Source: Planctomycetota bacterium
GTDB taxonomy: Bacteria; Planctomycetota; MHYJ01; WSZJ01; JACPWG01
Direction of reading: 5' to 3'
Length of the DNA: 64,000 nucleotides
NCBI GenBank assembly: GCA_016197205.1
Contig: JACPWG010000068.1
Location: forward strand, 1 to 64,000
Shown here: positions 1-12,582 of the stretch, in pieces
How the letters are laid out: each line of letters begins with the position of its first letter
How positions within the stretch are numbered: the stretch's first letter is position 1
The notes under the pieces: generated by a model
What the model was told of the DNA's origin: nothing
Seen by the model: only the letters and a program-made list of their open reading frames with translations
Database searches by the model: none
Position numbers and translations under genes: made by a program

Positions 1-261
1 AGCGCGTCGTTGCCGGCGTCTGACCGTCAGTTGGTTCGTGCGCCGGCTATGGAGGCGAGAATCCTCGCGGCGGCGAACAGCCGCGCTCCGGTAATTACCG
101 TAGCTTTGGCGTAGCGGCAACCGTAGAATGACGCCGTAGCACATTCTCGATTGGTGGAAAGACTCGCAACCCACGTTGATAGTCTGGGCGGATCTCTCTA
201 CGAACCCACCCAAGTACAAATGGTCGGACCCTCTCTCCATGGTCCTGGCTAGGCCTCCAGG

Positions 262-1272
262 GTGTGGGGAGTTAGCTCGGTCTCCGCTTGCGACGCCATC
301 AAGTCCCTGGATCTGGACGACCCGGCCGAAAGGGACCGATTCCTGGGAGCGCTCGAGGCCCTCTCGGCCCTGTGGACGGGGCTGGCGTGCAACGCTCTAC
401 CACAGTATCCGGAGACTTTGCAAGCTCTGCTCTTGAACCCCAACTGGCTGCAAGACCTACCTCTGCCGAGAGCCGCGCTTCGCCTGTTGCTCCAACACCC
501 AGTTGCGGGGGGACCCAGCGAACTTCATCTCGCCCTGCGTGTTCTTCGCAAGCGTGGGAAACCGGCCACGGATGAATTGAAAAGCGGTCACCCCGCGCTC
601 CTGTACTTCGAAAACTTCACCCGCCGTCTCCCCCACCATCAAAGTGTATTTTGGGCGGTTCAGCAGTGGCTGCTGATGCTCAATTCTAGTCATTCGAAGA
701 GTCTGCGACTTCCCGAGTATGAGCCGCGATACACATGGCCGCTTCGGAAGGTCATGGCATTCTTGCCGTCCCGATTGATTCTGGAAGCGATCGAACGTCT
801 ATTGCATGATAATCGGGATGTGCAGACGCTTCAGATGGTAGCTTACCTGGCCGGCTACCTGCCCAATGACGCCGCTACTGTCGTTGAGATTCTCCGGAGA
901 GCCCACGTGCGCCTTGCCGAGAACCTTCGCAGCGGGCTCATTCCTCGCCACGGGGTACTGGTGCTTCGCGAGCTGGTCTGGAGCATGGCGAGGCAATATG
1001 ACGAGTGTGCACTGCGCCTCATCAAAAAGGAGTTCACCGAACTTGGCAATTTGGAAGTTCCACTGGCGTCCCGTTATCACGGTCATGACCCTCACCTGGC
1101 CAGAATTCTGTACGAGCTGCGAATCGATGCACCACAGTCGCCTCGGGAGGATTTTTTGCGGAATGTGCACAAGATCGAATACGATCTACTGAAAAAGTGG
1201 TTCGACGGAGGCACCCGCCGACAATCCCTTAGTGAGGCGAGCGGCGGCCGAGCGTACCTCCGATTGTCGTAG
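262..1272 (+). CDS. hypothetical helical protein
   Basis: Unrecognised protein of 336 residues if it starts at GTG 262. An in-frame TAG lies just upstream (250-252), so the frame cannot extend further, but no convincing ribosome site precedes the GTG and the true start is uncertain. The body is rich in Leu, Arg and amphipathic helical stretches, which suggests an alpha-helical repeat (HEAT-like) fold; I see no catalytic motif, signal peptide or membrane segment. Codon use is visibly less GC-biased than in the kinases further right, and the gene sits next to an AbiE module, so the first 3 kb may be an acquired segment. The original 5' end could have been lost by rearrangement. The function is unknown. 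Confidence 0.6.
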   Translation: MWGVSSVSACDAIKSLDLDDPAERDRFLGALEALSALWTGLACNALPQYPETLQALLLNPNWLQDLPLPRAALRLLLQHPVAGGPSELHLALRVLRKRGKPATDELKSGHPALLYFENFTRRLPHHQSVFWAVQQWLLMLNSSHSKSLRLPEYEPRYTWPLRKVMAFLPSRLILEAIERLLHDNRDVQTLQMVAYLAGYLPNDAATVVEILRRAHVRLAENLRSGLIPRHGVLVLRELVWSMARQYDECALRLIKKEFTELGNLEVPLASRYHGHDPHLARILYELRIDAPQSPREDFLRNVHKIEYDLLKKWFDGGTRRQSLSEASGGRAYLRLS

Positions 1273-1654
1273 GCCACCAGTTCACGGTCTGGTCCCGCCG
1301 GTCCCGTCGCCGCTGGCGCTGGAGGGGGGAGGGGAGGTCCGCGACGTGGGGAGCTTGTCGATCCCGTTCTGGCCTACCGCGCTTTCTACATGCCCCGCGC
1401 GGGGATGCTCCCCGACGGCCTGCTGCCGCAGAAGCACTACCCGGGTCCGCTCAAACGCAAGCTCGGGAGGGAAATCGAGCACGGCCTCTCCGCCGCGCTC
1501 CACCTGGGCATCAACCCTGGACACGGATGCGCCCGCGTTCTCGATGCTCCAGGGCACCGTCCGCGCATGTCCCGCGCGCCGCGAAGCCGCCCTCTCGTCG
1601 ACTCCAGGAGCAGGGTGACCGGAGTCCTCAGAGCGAAAGCGGGCCGCCGCGAAG
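1273..1654. other. 382-bp gap, possible gene remnant
   Basis: No convincing intact gene lies between the helical protein and abiEii. A plus-strand frame from about 1342 to 1665 reads plausibly protein-like around 1354-1440 (it includes PVLAYRAFYMPRAG and LLPQKHYPGPLKRKLG) but then turns into low-complexity Arg/Pro sequence. It may be a fragment of a decayed gene. I cannot assign a family. Confidence 0.25.
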
Positions 1655-2455
1655 TCAATCCCTGAGCAGCGACAGCACGTTCTCCCGCGTGATCAAGGTC
1701 GCCTCTCCGGGACGCTCCAGAAACGGAAGGACGTCTTCTGCGAGCTTGTCAAAATCGAGCACGGCCGCGCGCTTTGCGACCTGGCGCGGCCACTGGGACC
1801 CCTTGTACTTCCCTGCGCCCTCGGTCTGGTCCAGGGCATGTTGCAGGAGCGTTAGGTTGGGCTCGATCGGCGGCCGTTGGGCCCGGTACCAAATCAGATC
1901 GTACCAATCCCGGCCCTTCGGATACTTTCGTGCGAGCAGCGCATGCAGCTTGCCCGCCATCAGCGAGGGCAGGTCGTCGTGTCGAAGCACGAACATGCCA
2001 TGACGCTCCACGACCCTGCGTTCAGTCCCGGCGCCCCCGGGCGGTCGGGTGTCGATTTCCAGCTTGATCGACAGCTTTTGCCGCGGGAGCGGCGTCAGCC
2101 CCACGAGATGGAGGAGCTCGCCAATCCGAATCCCGGCCGCATGGACCGTCTTCCGATCGTTCCAGGTCACCTGAGCGTCAAAACCGGCAAGGAGCAGATC
2201 CCGCTTCACCTTTTCCATCCACTCCTCGCCCCGATAGCCCTGGGCGGGCCCGAGGGTGAAGTCCAAATCCTCCGAAAACCTCGGCAAGCCGAACAGAAGC
2301 CGGAGCGCCGTGCCGCCGACGAACGACAGACATAGAAAGGCCTCGCTTTCGTGAAGCGAGCGCAGGACCTTCGCCTGGAGGTATTCGCGCAGGAGGTTCA
2401 GTCTCCGGTTCGGATCCCCGACGCCTCTGGCCAGCGCGACGGCTTCGTCTTTCAC
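1655..2455 (-). CDS. abiEii: AbiEii-type nucleotidyltransferase toxin
   Basis: About 266 residues, member of the AbiEii/AbiGii nucleotidyltransferase family, the toxin half of AbiE type IV toxin-antitoxin and abortive-infection systems. The signature is FVGGTALRLLFGLPRFSEDLDF, split here as GGTALRLLFGLPRF then SEDLDF, giving the Gly-Gly and paired Asp of the nucleotidyltransferase fold. A third acidic position is seen in KLEIDT, and the family tail motif in RDWYDLIWY. I chose GTG 2455: it overlaps the TGA of the upstream abiEi gene as GTGA (2455-2452) and has GAGG upstream, which is classic translational coupling. A longer frame to 2620 only runs through abiEi in another phase. Family knowledge: such toxins transfer nucleotides to acceptors such as tRNA and are neutralised by AbiEi. 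Confidence 0.85.
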   Translation of the reverse strand: MKDEAVALARGVGDPNRRLNLLREYLQAKVLRSLHESEAFLCLSFVGGTALRLLFGLPRFSEDLDFTLGPAQGYRGEEWMEKVKRDLLLAGFDAQVTWNDRKTVHAAGIRIGELLHLVGLTPLPRQKLSIKLEIDTRPPGGAGTERRVVERHGMFVLRHDDLPSLMAGKLHALLARKYPKGRDWYDLIWYRAQRPPIEPNLTLLQHALDQTEGAGKYKGSQWPRQVAKRAAVLDFDKLAEDVLPFLERPGEATLITRENVLSLLRD

Positions 2456-3093
2456 AATTCCCTCGTCCCCTGCGCTTCGGCCCTGACGAAAGCCCTCCAG
2501 GCCTCCAGCGCTCGCCGGAGCCGCGGCGATCGAAAGCGTTGCGCGTACTCCTCCAGCCTGGACATCGACACGCCCTCGAAGCCTTGGAACCGCATCGCGG
2601 CCATGCGTTCGATCGTCCACTCGCCTCGTTCGAGGTGCCAGAAGTCAAGGAGCGCTTTCTCCGGGGTCGCTACGAGGACTCTCTCGCCGTCCAGCTCCAC
2701 CGGCTCATACCCGAAAAAAAACGGTCGCTTGAGGTGCCTGTACCGGAAGCTGCCCAGCGCATTGCGGACGGTGCGGGGAGCCCGGGTCGTCGCGCTGGTA
2801 TAGAGCAGGACTCCCTCCGGAATGAGCGCATGGTAGCCCAATGCCCAATGGAAACTCAGGTAGGACGGCGCGTGGAGCCGATTGGCCAGGAGAGCGGGGC
2901 GTAACGGATGCCGTCGGTACACGGCGCCGAGCGTGTACAGGCCTCGCCGTAGAGGGAGAACCCGCTTCTGCCGCATCCAGCGACTGAGTTGCACAAGCAC
3001 CGTACTCCGCTTCTCGCCGGCAAGTTGGACGAGTGTCGCGAGATCGAAGCAGGGCCATTCACTCGCCAGGATGAGCAGTCGATCGAATTTCAT
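2452..3093 (-). CDS. abiEi: AbiEi-type antitoxin, transcriptional regulator
   Basis: About 213 residues. The N-terminal part (LVQLAGEKRSTVLVQLSRWM, then RGLYTLG) has the winged-helix layout of AbiEi antitoxins, and the C-terminal part (VATPEKALLDF) matches the conserved PEKALLDL region of the family. The start at ATG 3093 is preferred over the longer frame to 3249, because the first 52 residues of that frame lie across the promoter and operator. AbiEi proteins in other bacteria bind inverted repeats upstream and repress their own operon; the nested palindromes at 3091-3129 fit that role. The gene overlaps abiEii by four bases. A run of eight T on the sense strand encodes Phe-Phe-Phe near the middle. 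Confidence 0.82.
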   Translation of the reverse strand: MKFDRLLILASEWPCFDLATLVQLAGEKRSTVLVQLSRWMRQKRVLPLRRGLYTLGAVYRRHPLRPALLANRLHAPSYLSFHWALGYHALIPEGVLLYTSATTRAPRTVRNALGSFRYRHLKRPFFFGYEPVELDGERVLVATPEKALLDFWHLERGEWTIERMAAMRFQGFEGVSMSRLEEYAQRFRSPRLRRALEAWRAFVRAEAQGTREL

Positions 3094-3129
3094 TTCACTA
3101 ATTATACATATATGTAGAGTATCTGAAAT
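3091..3129 (-). promoter_or_regulatory. abiE promoter with nested palindromic operator
   Basis: An outer inverted repeat CATTTCA (3091-3097) and TGAAATG (3123-3129) encloses a perfect 12-bp palindrome TACATATATGTA (3104-3115). On the minus strand a consensus TATAAT occupies 3106-3101 and its last base is only 7 nt from the ATG at 3093, so transcription should start at or next to the A of the start codon and give a leaderless mRNA. The -35 region is weak. The palindrome overlaps the -10 region, which suits autorepression by AbiEi. The AT-rich sequence contrasts strongly with its surroundings. Confidence 0.65.
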
Positions 3130-3551
3130 GAAAAAAAGTGGCGGTGGACGTTGATACCTACTTCCCCCCGGGGCGCAGAACCGGTCGGAACGGCTACCTC
3201 TTCCTCCAGTTTCCTTTTCGCCGGCCCGCCGGGGCGTCCATGCCCACATCCGCGCAGGTCCGGCGCGGCATTGAGGAGCCCATCAGTTCAGAGCAAGGAA
3301 CGCTCGTCCTTCCGCCTCTCGCCCCCTTCCGGCAGACCTCATCCTCGTAGTCGGGGGTCCGTCGCCGAACCCTCCGGCCCGACCGTCGATCTTTCCGGGC
3401 CGGCGATGCATCCCGCCCGGTCTTCCACACCCGCGAGCAAGCGCCATGTGGAGGTTGCCTGTTCGCGGCGGCAATTCGCGGGGCGCGCCCGCTGGGGGCT
3501 GCTTCCCGGAACGACCGGCTCGGCAGGCAGTCATATCCCGCGCGGGTATCC

Positions 3552-3580
3552 TTGCGCTGGTCGAGCGCAACCGCTATCAT
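3552..3580 (+). promoter_or_regulatory. sigma70-like promoter of the TPR kinase
   Basis: TTGCGC (3552-3557), 17-bp spacer, TATCAT (3575-3580). It lies about 165 nt before the preferred kinase start at 3744. The rest of 3130-3743 shows no recognisable gene; long frames on the minus strand here are out-of-phase shadows. Confidence 0.5.
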
Positions 3581-3743
3581 GCCTCCGTTCCGCCCTTCGC
3601 CGCGAAACCTCATGACCACGGTCGTCGCCGCCGCCGAGAAAGAGCCGGGGCCGGCCACCCCGAACGTCCTCCGCATTCTCCAACCGCCAGCCCGTGACGC
3701 GCGGCGACCTCGACCGCCTCCCTCGGGCCGACGAGAGCGCGCC

Positions 3744-6700
3744 ATGCCCGTTTTCATCCCTGACGACGCCCTCGCTCGAGTCCTCGTCGAGCGGAAACTT
3801 CTCACGCACGCCCAGCTCGAACGTTGCCGCGCGGAGCAGGAAGCAAGCTGCCGACTCGGCCTGACCCGTCTCCCGCTCGGGACCGTCGCGGGCGTGAACG
3901 GGTTCCTCGACGGCGAACAGCTCCAGGCCCTGCTCGCGGAGGAAACGCTCGCGGTCCCGGCCGAAGACTTCGCCGAGCTCCGCGGCGCGGACGCGGCACT
4001 CCTCCGCCGTGCGGCGGACGCGGGCCTCCTCGCACAGAACCGGGTCCTGGTCGCCATGAGAATTCAAGAGCGCCTGCAGCAGGCCTCGGGGCTCCCCGTT
4101 CGCCTCGGCGAGATCCTCGTGGTGCAAGGCTACTTGAAGTCGAAGAACCTCGCGCGGCTGTGCGAACCGACCGCGACGGCTGCTGTCCCAGTCGCCGACG
4201 GACGCGGCGAAAAGGCGGGCGAGCCCGAGACGGCGGCAGCCCCGTTCGACCTCGAAGCGACGGAAGGCGACACGGACGACGTGCCGGAGCGCCCCAGGCA
4301 GGACGGAACCAAGCGAGGCGCTCGCGTCGTCGCCGCCCCCGGCATCGAAACGCTGCCGCTTCCGCGCGCGTCTCCGCCCGCCTCGCCCGAGGACGCGGGC
4401 GAGCTCCCGACCGTCACCATGAACGGCCTGCTCGCCCCCGGCCACGATCGCGCGCCGGCGCACGCCTCCGCGCTCACGACCTCGCCCACCAAGCCACAGG
4501 CGCGCGGGCGCGAGACGCTCCCGCTTCCGAGGTCCGCCCCGGCCGGAGCGGAAACCCTTCCCGCGCCCGCCCCGCCCTCACCCACGGCGACTCTGCCGCC
4601 CCCGCCCACGGTCGATCTCGGCGCGGCCCGCACGCTTCCCCTCACGACGGACGCAGCCGCGACCCAGACCTTGCCCGCCGGGGAAAAGCCGTACGCCGCC
4701 ACGGTCTCCGTTCCTCAGCCGAAGCCCTCCGCCCGTACGCCGACCAACCCCGGTCGCGACCTGCCCGAAGAGGTGGCGCTCGCGGCGCGCGACCCGGCGA
4801 ACGCCTTCGGCAAGTACGTCCTCCTCCGGGAGCTGGGCCGCGGCGGCATGGGCATCGTCTACAAGGCGTACGATCGCACGCTTCGTCGCACCGTCGCCCT
4901 CAAGATGCTCCTCACGGGCGAGCGCGCCTCCCCGGAGGAAGTGGAGCGCTTCCAGCGCGAGGCGCGCGCCGCGGCCGCGCTCCAGCACGAGCACATCGTC
5001 GCGATCTACGAGGTGGACATCGAGCGCGGGAAGGAAGTGCCTTACTTCACGATGGAGTTCGTGGAGGGAAAGCCGCTCGACGCGCTGCTGCGCGACGTGC
5101 TCGAAAAAAAAGAGAGCGTGTCCCCGCGGGAGGCCGCGGCCCTCCTGCGGGACGTCGCAATGGCGGTCGACCATGCGCATGGGCAGGGGATCGTTCACCG
5201 CGACCTCAAGCCGGCCAACATACTGCTCGTTTCGGTCCAGGTCCCGGAGCCGTCGAACGCGGGCGCTGAGTCGCAGGAGGACGCGGCACCGCCCGCGCCG
5301 GCCCGGGCGCCGCACAGCGCGCGCGGGACGCACGCCCTCCAGGGGACGCGCGGGACCCGCGTCGCGGCCGGGACGACGTCTTCGAAGCGGCGGGCGCTCC
5401 GCCCGGGCGGGCGCGCCGCACCGGCCCGCACGCTCGTTCCGAAAGTCGCCGATTTCGGCCTGGCGAAGCATCTCCAGTCGACCAGCGGCTTGAGCGTCAC
5501 CGGTCAGGTGATGGGCACGCCGGCCTACATGCCGCCGGAGCAGGCGCTCGGGCGCGTGAACGAGATCGACGCGCGAAGCGACGTGTACGCGCTCGGCGCG
5601 ACGCTGTACGAAGTGCTCACCCTCCAGCCGCCGTTCGCCGGGGAGACCGCGCTCGCGGTGCTCTCGGCCGTGGTGCGCAAGGAGCCGCGGCCGCCCCGGT
5701 CGCTCGTGCCGCGCCTCGACCGCGACCTGGAGACCATCTGCCTCAAGTGCCTGGAGAAGGACCCCGACCGCCGTTACGAGTCCGCGCTCGCGCTGGCCGA
5801 GGACCTCGACAGCTTCGTGCAAGGGGACCCGATCCGCGCGCGGCCGATTTCCGGCATGCGCCGCGCTTGGCGGGGCATCGTGCGCAGGAAGGCGCTGTCG
5901 GCGGCCGTGCTCTTCGGTCTCGCGCTCGTGGGCGTGGCGGGCGCGTACCAGGCGCGGATCGCCCGGGAGGAGCAGGCGAAGCGCGAGAAGGCGGCGGAGC
6001 AGGTGCGCCTCGCCCTGGCCGAGCCCGAGCCGGAGCGTGCGCTCGCGCTCTTCGGACAGGCGCTCGGGAACGACTCGGAAAACGCCGAGGCGAAGGCGGG
6101 CGTGGAGCGGACGAAGGCGGCCCTTGCGCTGGTCGGCGAAACGCAGGATGCGATGAAGCTCGCGCGCGAGCTGGCGCAGCGCGACCGGGATTGGCGCAGG
6201 GACGTCGCAGCGCGGGTGGGCGCGTCGAAAACGGTCGAGGACCTCGCGGCGATCCTGGCGGCTTCCGACAAGCGGACCGCGGAGATCGGCGCGATCCGTC
6301 GCCGCGCGCTGGTCGCGCTCGAGCAGGTTCTTGCAAAGGTCCCCGACCACGCCGACGCCCTGCTCGAGCGGGCGCTCCTCGAGGAGTTGGAATTCAAGCT
6401 CGTCCGCAGCGAGGAGCTGGTGGAGAAGCTCCTTGCGCGCGATCCCCGAAATCACCGCGGGGCCCTGCTGCTGGTCCGCCTGCGACTCGTAGCGTACCTG
6501 GAGCGGAAGGCGCCCCCGTTCTGGATCGCGGGGGGGGTGCCCGCGGGCAGGGTCGTCGAGCCCGCGCAAGGTCCGCTCGCGGCCGGTGCGCGCGAGGAAC
6601 CACGGACGCGCGAGACGCGCGAGCGGCTGAAGGTCGCGCTGGATGCGCTGGAGGGCATGGCGGGCGCGCCGCCGGAGGCCGGCCAGTACGCGCACGCCGT

Positions 6701-7694
6701 TCGCGACCTGCTCGAGGGCCGGTACCGGGAGGCGGAGGCGGGGCTCACGCGCGTGCTCGACGCCTTTCTGGACGAGCCCTTCGCCGTCCTCTTTCGCGCG
6801 GGCTGCCGGCGGTCGCTGGGGGACCTCCAGGGGGCGGAGGCGGACTACACGCGCGCGATCGCCATGGGCCGCCACGAGGCCCCGACCTGGCTGGACCGGG
6901 GGACGACCTTCCTTTGTGAAAAAAAATACGCGGAGGCGATCGGTGACTTCGACCGCGCGGCGAAAACGATCGAGGAAGGCAGCTCCGGCCCGGCCGCACG
7001 GTTGGCCGAGTTCCTGCCGGTCATCCACAATAACCGCGGGCTTGCCCGGCTCGAGAAGGGAGAGGTCGAGGAAGCCCTCGGGGACTTCACCGAAGCGATC
7101 CTGGCGGACGCGCGCAACGCGCGGCCGCTGGTGAATCGGGGCCTCGCCCGGGCGGCGAAGCTGGACCTTGAGCGCGCGATCCTCGACTACTCGAAGGCGC
7201 TGGAGCTGGAGCCCGCGCTGGAGGACGCGTACCTTTCCCGCGGCAAGGCGTACCATGCGCTGGGAAAGCCGGACGAGGCGCTCGCGGACTATTCGAAGGC
7301 CCTTGCCGCGAACCCGCGCTGCGCCCGCGCCTACGCCCTGCGCGCGCAGCTCCACCAATCGCGGATGGAGTTCGACGCCTGGCTGGAGGACGCGGAGAAG
7401 GCCGTGGCCGCGGACCCGGGCCTTGCGCTCGCCCACTGCCTGCGCGGCTGGGCGCTCGTGCCGAAGCAGCGGTTCGACGAGGCGCTTGCCTCGCTCGGGC
7501 GGGCCGTGGAGCTCGACCCCACGCTCGCCGACGCGTACTACTCGCGAGGGCTCGTCGAAGAGTTGTTGGGCCGCGACGCGGAGGCGAAGACCGACTTCGA
7601 GGCGTTCCTCACGCGTGCGCCCAAGGAGCACCAGCTCGCCGGCGACGCGCGGGCGAGGCTGAAGAAGCTCGGGGAGCGGCTGCTGAAGCAGTGA
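3744..7694 (+). CDS. Ser/Thr protein kinase with TPR domain, membrane-anchored
   Basis: About 1316 residues. Residues 1-140 hold two related segments (FIPDDALARVLVERKLLTHA and LPVRLGEILVVQGYLKSKNL) resembling the N-terminal helical module of GspE-type proteins; a similar one opens the pseudokinase gene at 51295. A Pro/Ala linker follows. The kinase domain spans about 353-700: GRGGMGIVYKA, VALKML, HRDLKPANILL, DFGLAK, GTPAYMPPEQA, so the key residues are intact. About 70 low-complexity residues are inserted between HRDLKPANILL and DFGLAK. One membrane helix near 715-740 (AAVLFGLALVGVAGAY) puts the TPR-rich C-terminal half, about 970-1310, outside the cytoplasm. Start 3744 is chosen because the conserved module begins there; ATG 3612 is an alternative. 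Two A8 runs lie in the gene (5104-5111, 6919-6926). Confidence 0.88.
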   Translation: MPVFIPDDALARVLVERKLLTHAQLERCRAEQEASCRLGLTRLPLGTVAGVNGFLDGEQLQALLAEETLAVPAEDFAELRGADAALLRRAADAGLLAQNRVLVAMRIQERLQQASGLPVRLGEILVVQGYLKSKNLARLCEPTATAAVPVADGRGEKAGEPETAAAPFDLEATEGDTDDVPERPRQDGTKRGARVVAAPGIETLPLPRASPPASPEDAGELPTVTMNGLLAPGHDRAPAHASALTTSPTKPQARGRETLPLPRSAPAGAETLPAPAPPSPTATLPPPPTVDLGAARTLPLTTDAAATQTLPAGEKPYAATVSVPQPKPSARTPTNPGRDLPEEVALAARDPANAFGKYVLLRELGRGGMGIVYKAYDRTLRRTVALKMLLTGERASPEEVERFQREARAAAALQHEHIVAIYEVDIERGKEVPYFTMEFVEGKPLDALLRDVLEKKESVSPREAAALLRDVAMAVDHAHGQGIVHRDLKPANILLVSVQVPEPSNAGAESQEDAAPPAPARAPHSARGTHALQGTRGTRVAAGTTSSKRRALRPGGRAAPARTLVPKVADFGLAKHLQSTSGLSVTGQVMGTPAYMPPEQALGRVNEIDARSDVYALGATLYEVLTLQPPFAGETALAVLSAVVRKEPRPPRSLVPRLDRDLETICLKCLEKDPDRRYESALALAEDLDSFVQGDPIRARPISGMRRAWRGIVRRKALSAAVLFGLALVGVAGAYQARIAREEQAKREKAAEQVRLALAEPEPERALALFGQALGNDSENAEAKAGVERTKAALALVGETQDAMKLARELAQRDRDWRRDVAARVGASKTVEDLAAILAASDKRTAEIGAIRRRALVALEQVLAKVPDHADALLERALLEELEFKLVRSEELVEKLLARDPRNHRGALLLVRLRLVAYLERKAPPFWIAGGVPAGRVVEPAQGPLAAGAREEPRTRETRERLKVALDALEGMAGAPPEAGQYAHAVRDLLEGRYREAEAGLTRVLDAFLDEPFAVLFRAGCRRSLGDLQGAEADYTRAIAMGRHEAPTWLDRGTTFLCEKKYAEAIGDFDRAAKTIEEGSSGPAARLAEFLPVIHNNRGLARLEKGEVEEALGDFTEAILADARNARPLVNRGLARAAKLDLERAILDYSKALELEPALEDAYLSRGKAYHALGKPDEALADYSKALAANPRCARAYALRAQLHQSRMEFDAWLEDAEKAVAADPGLALAHCLRGWALVPKQRFDEALASLGRAVELDPTLADAYYSRGLVEELLGRDAEAKTDFEAFLTRAPKEHQLAGDARARLKKLGERLLKQ

Positions 7695-7884
7695 GCGCGG
7701 GCGGACACGATGGGGACGGCAGCCGCCGCGTTGGGCGCAATTACCCGAACGCCCCCGGTTCGAAGGACGCTTCGTCCCGCGGCGATTCCTCCGTCGTCCG
7801 CGGGACGTCAACTCGTCCCTGCGCCGTTGCTAGGACCGCCGGCATCCCGTGCCCCGCACTCAACAGCCGCGGCCCACGTTGCGC

Positions 7885-7913
7885 TTGTTTCCGGCCGGGG
7901 TGTCGGGTAGACT
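7885..7913 (+). promoter_or_regulatory. sigma70-like promoter of Uma2 gene
   Basis: TTGTTT (7885-7890), 17-bp spacer, TAGACT (7908-7913), about 65 nt before the ATG at 7979. The spacing is right and the -35 is weak. Confidence 0.4.
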
Positions 7914-7978
7914 GGCGGATTGGAGAGGTTGCATTTCCACCTCAAGCGCACCTTCCCACCGACTTTCGAGCCTCCACC

Positions 7979-8611
7979 ATGAGAGCGCTGTACGTCGACA
8001 TCCCGGAAGAACTGATCCGAGCGCGCCGACGCCAGGGGATCGACTCGTTTGACGAGATGTGGGAGGGCGAACTGCACATGGCGCCGCTACCGAGTTGGCG
8101 ACATCAGCGGATCGACTGGGATCTGGTGTACTTCTTCCGGTCGCACTGGGAAAACCTCCAGGAGGGGCTGGGCTGCTCCCACGTGGGCGTGAAGTTTCCG
8201 GGCACGCCGGAAGTGGACGTCGCCGGCCAAAGCGTTCCGCGCAGTTTTCGGGGGCCGGACTTGGTGTTTTTACTTCGTGGCCATGAAGCTCGCGTGCAGG
8301 AAGGCTGGCTTGTTGGGCCCCCGGACGCTTTGATCGAGATCCGTTCCCCCGGCGACGAGACCTACGAGAAATTTCCGTTCTACTTCGACCTGGGCGTTCC
8401 GGAGCTGATCGTGATCCATCGTGACACGAAGGCCGTGGAAATCTATACGCACGGGCCGAACGAGTTCGAGCGGCAGGTTCCCGCGCCCGACGGGTCCGTC
8501 ATCTCCAAGGTCCTGGACACTGTTTTTCGCACCACGGCGGAAAATCCCGGTGGCGACCCGGTCCTGTTCCTTCGGCGCGGCCTGCATCCGGAGCGCGAGG
8601 GCAGGGCGTAG
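7979..8611 (+). CDS. Uma2 family endonuclease-like protein (DUF820)
   Basis: About 210 residues of the Uma2/DUF820 family, which has a PD-(D/E)XK nuclease-like fold and is greatly expanded in cyanobacteria and planctomycetes; the cellular role is not established. Visible family features are the acidic GPDLVFLL (Asp in strand 2), PDALIEIRSPGDE (the IE-x-SP core that usually carries the second acidic residue) and the YFDLGVPELIVIHRDTKAVE tail. The family Lys after the SP core appears as DETYEKF. Start ATG 7979 follows a promoter at 7885-7913 and is preferred over the longer frame, which runs back to the end of the kinase gene. It lies alone between two kinase genes, in the same direction. A second, diverged member lies at 42908-43534. 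Confidence 0.8.
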   Translation: MRALYVDIPEELIRARRRQGIDSFDEMWEGELHMAPLPSWRHQRIDWDLVYFFRSHWENLQEGLGCSHVGVKFPGTPEVDVAGQSVPRSFRGPDLVFLLRGHEARVQEGWLVGPPDALIEIRSPGDETYEKFPFYFDLGVPELIVIHRDTKAVEIYTHGPNEFERQVPAPDGSVISKVLDTVFRTTAENPGGDPVLFLRRGLHPEREGRA

Positions 8612-8734
8612 CCTGAGTACCGCCGCCTCCGGGAGCGTCGGTGCCGGTGGCAGCCACTGGCATGCCTTGCGGCCGATCCTTACGGCGGCTCGGGCGAGGA
8701 TGACGGAGCCCGATGGCGGGAAGAGGCGTCGCTG

Positions 8735-12307
<3,573 letters not shown>

Positions 12308-12315
12308 TATTTTGT

Positions 12316-12577
12316 ACAACGACCCGAACAAAGGCTAAACGCGACCGAGGGCGGCAAGTGGCTAGATCATGGCTCCGCGTCCCAACTAGCCGCGGGCGAA
12401 ATTTGAAATTTGACTTTTTGTAATTTGAAATTCGGACCGGCCGTGTGGGTCGAATGCGGGACTTTTACACAGAGACGCGGAGACGCAGAGGCCGGGCGCT
12501 GAGTTCACCCTCCTCTACCGGCGATAATCGCGGGAAACGCAATGAGAGATCGATTTTAGCTTCATTTCGGCTTGTTG
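12316..12577 (+). repeat. MITE-like element, copy 1 (inverted partner at 57190-57435)
   Basis: A 262-bp non-coding element bounded by imperfect terminal inverted repeats CAACGACCCGAA and TTCGGCTTGTTG. Base by base it matches the reverse complement of 57190-57435 over its whole length, with roughly one difference in six or seven and a single 16-bp length difference caused by an extra TTTTTGTAATTTGAAA next to the AAATTTGAAATTTGA stretch. It begins 8 bp after the stop of the FGE kinase gene. It contains no plausible ORF. Confidence 0.8.
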
Positions 12578-12582
12578 ATTTT

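Noticed and set aside
1342..1665. Plus-strand ORF MPRAGML... as a real gene
   Set aside because: Only about 30 residues look protein-like; the remainder is low-complexity and no ribosome site is seen. Listed only as a possible remnant.
4578..7811. 1077-codon minus-strand ORF opposite the TPR kinase
   Set aside because: Same antisense artefact; Arg/Gln/Glu/Val-rich without motifs.
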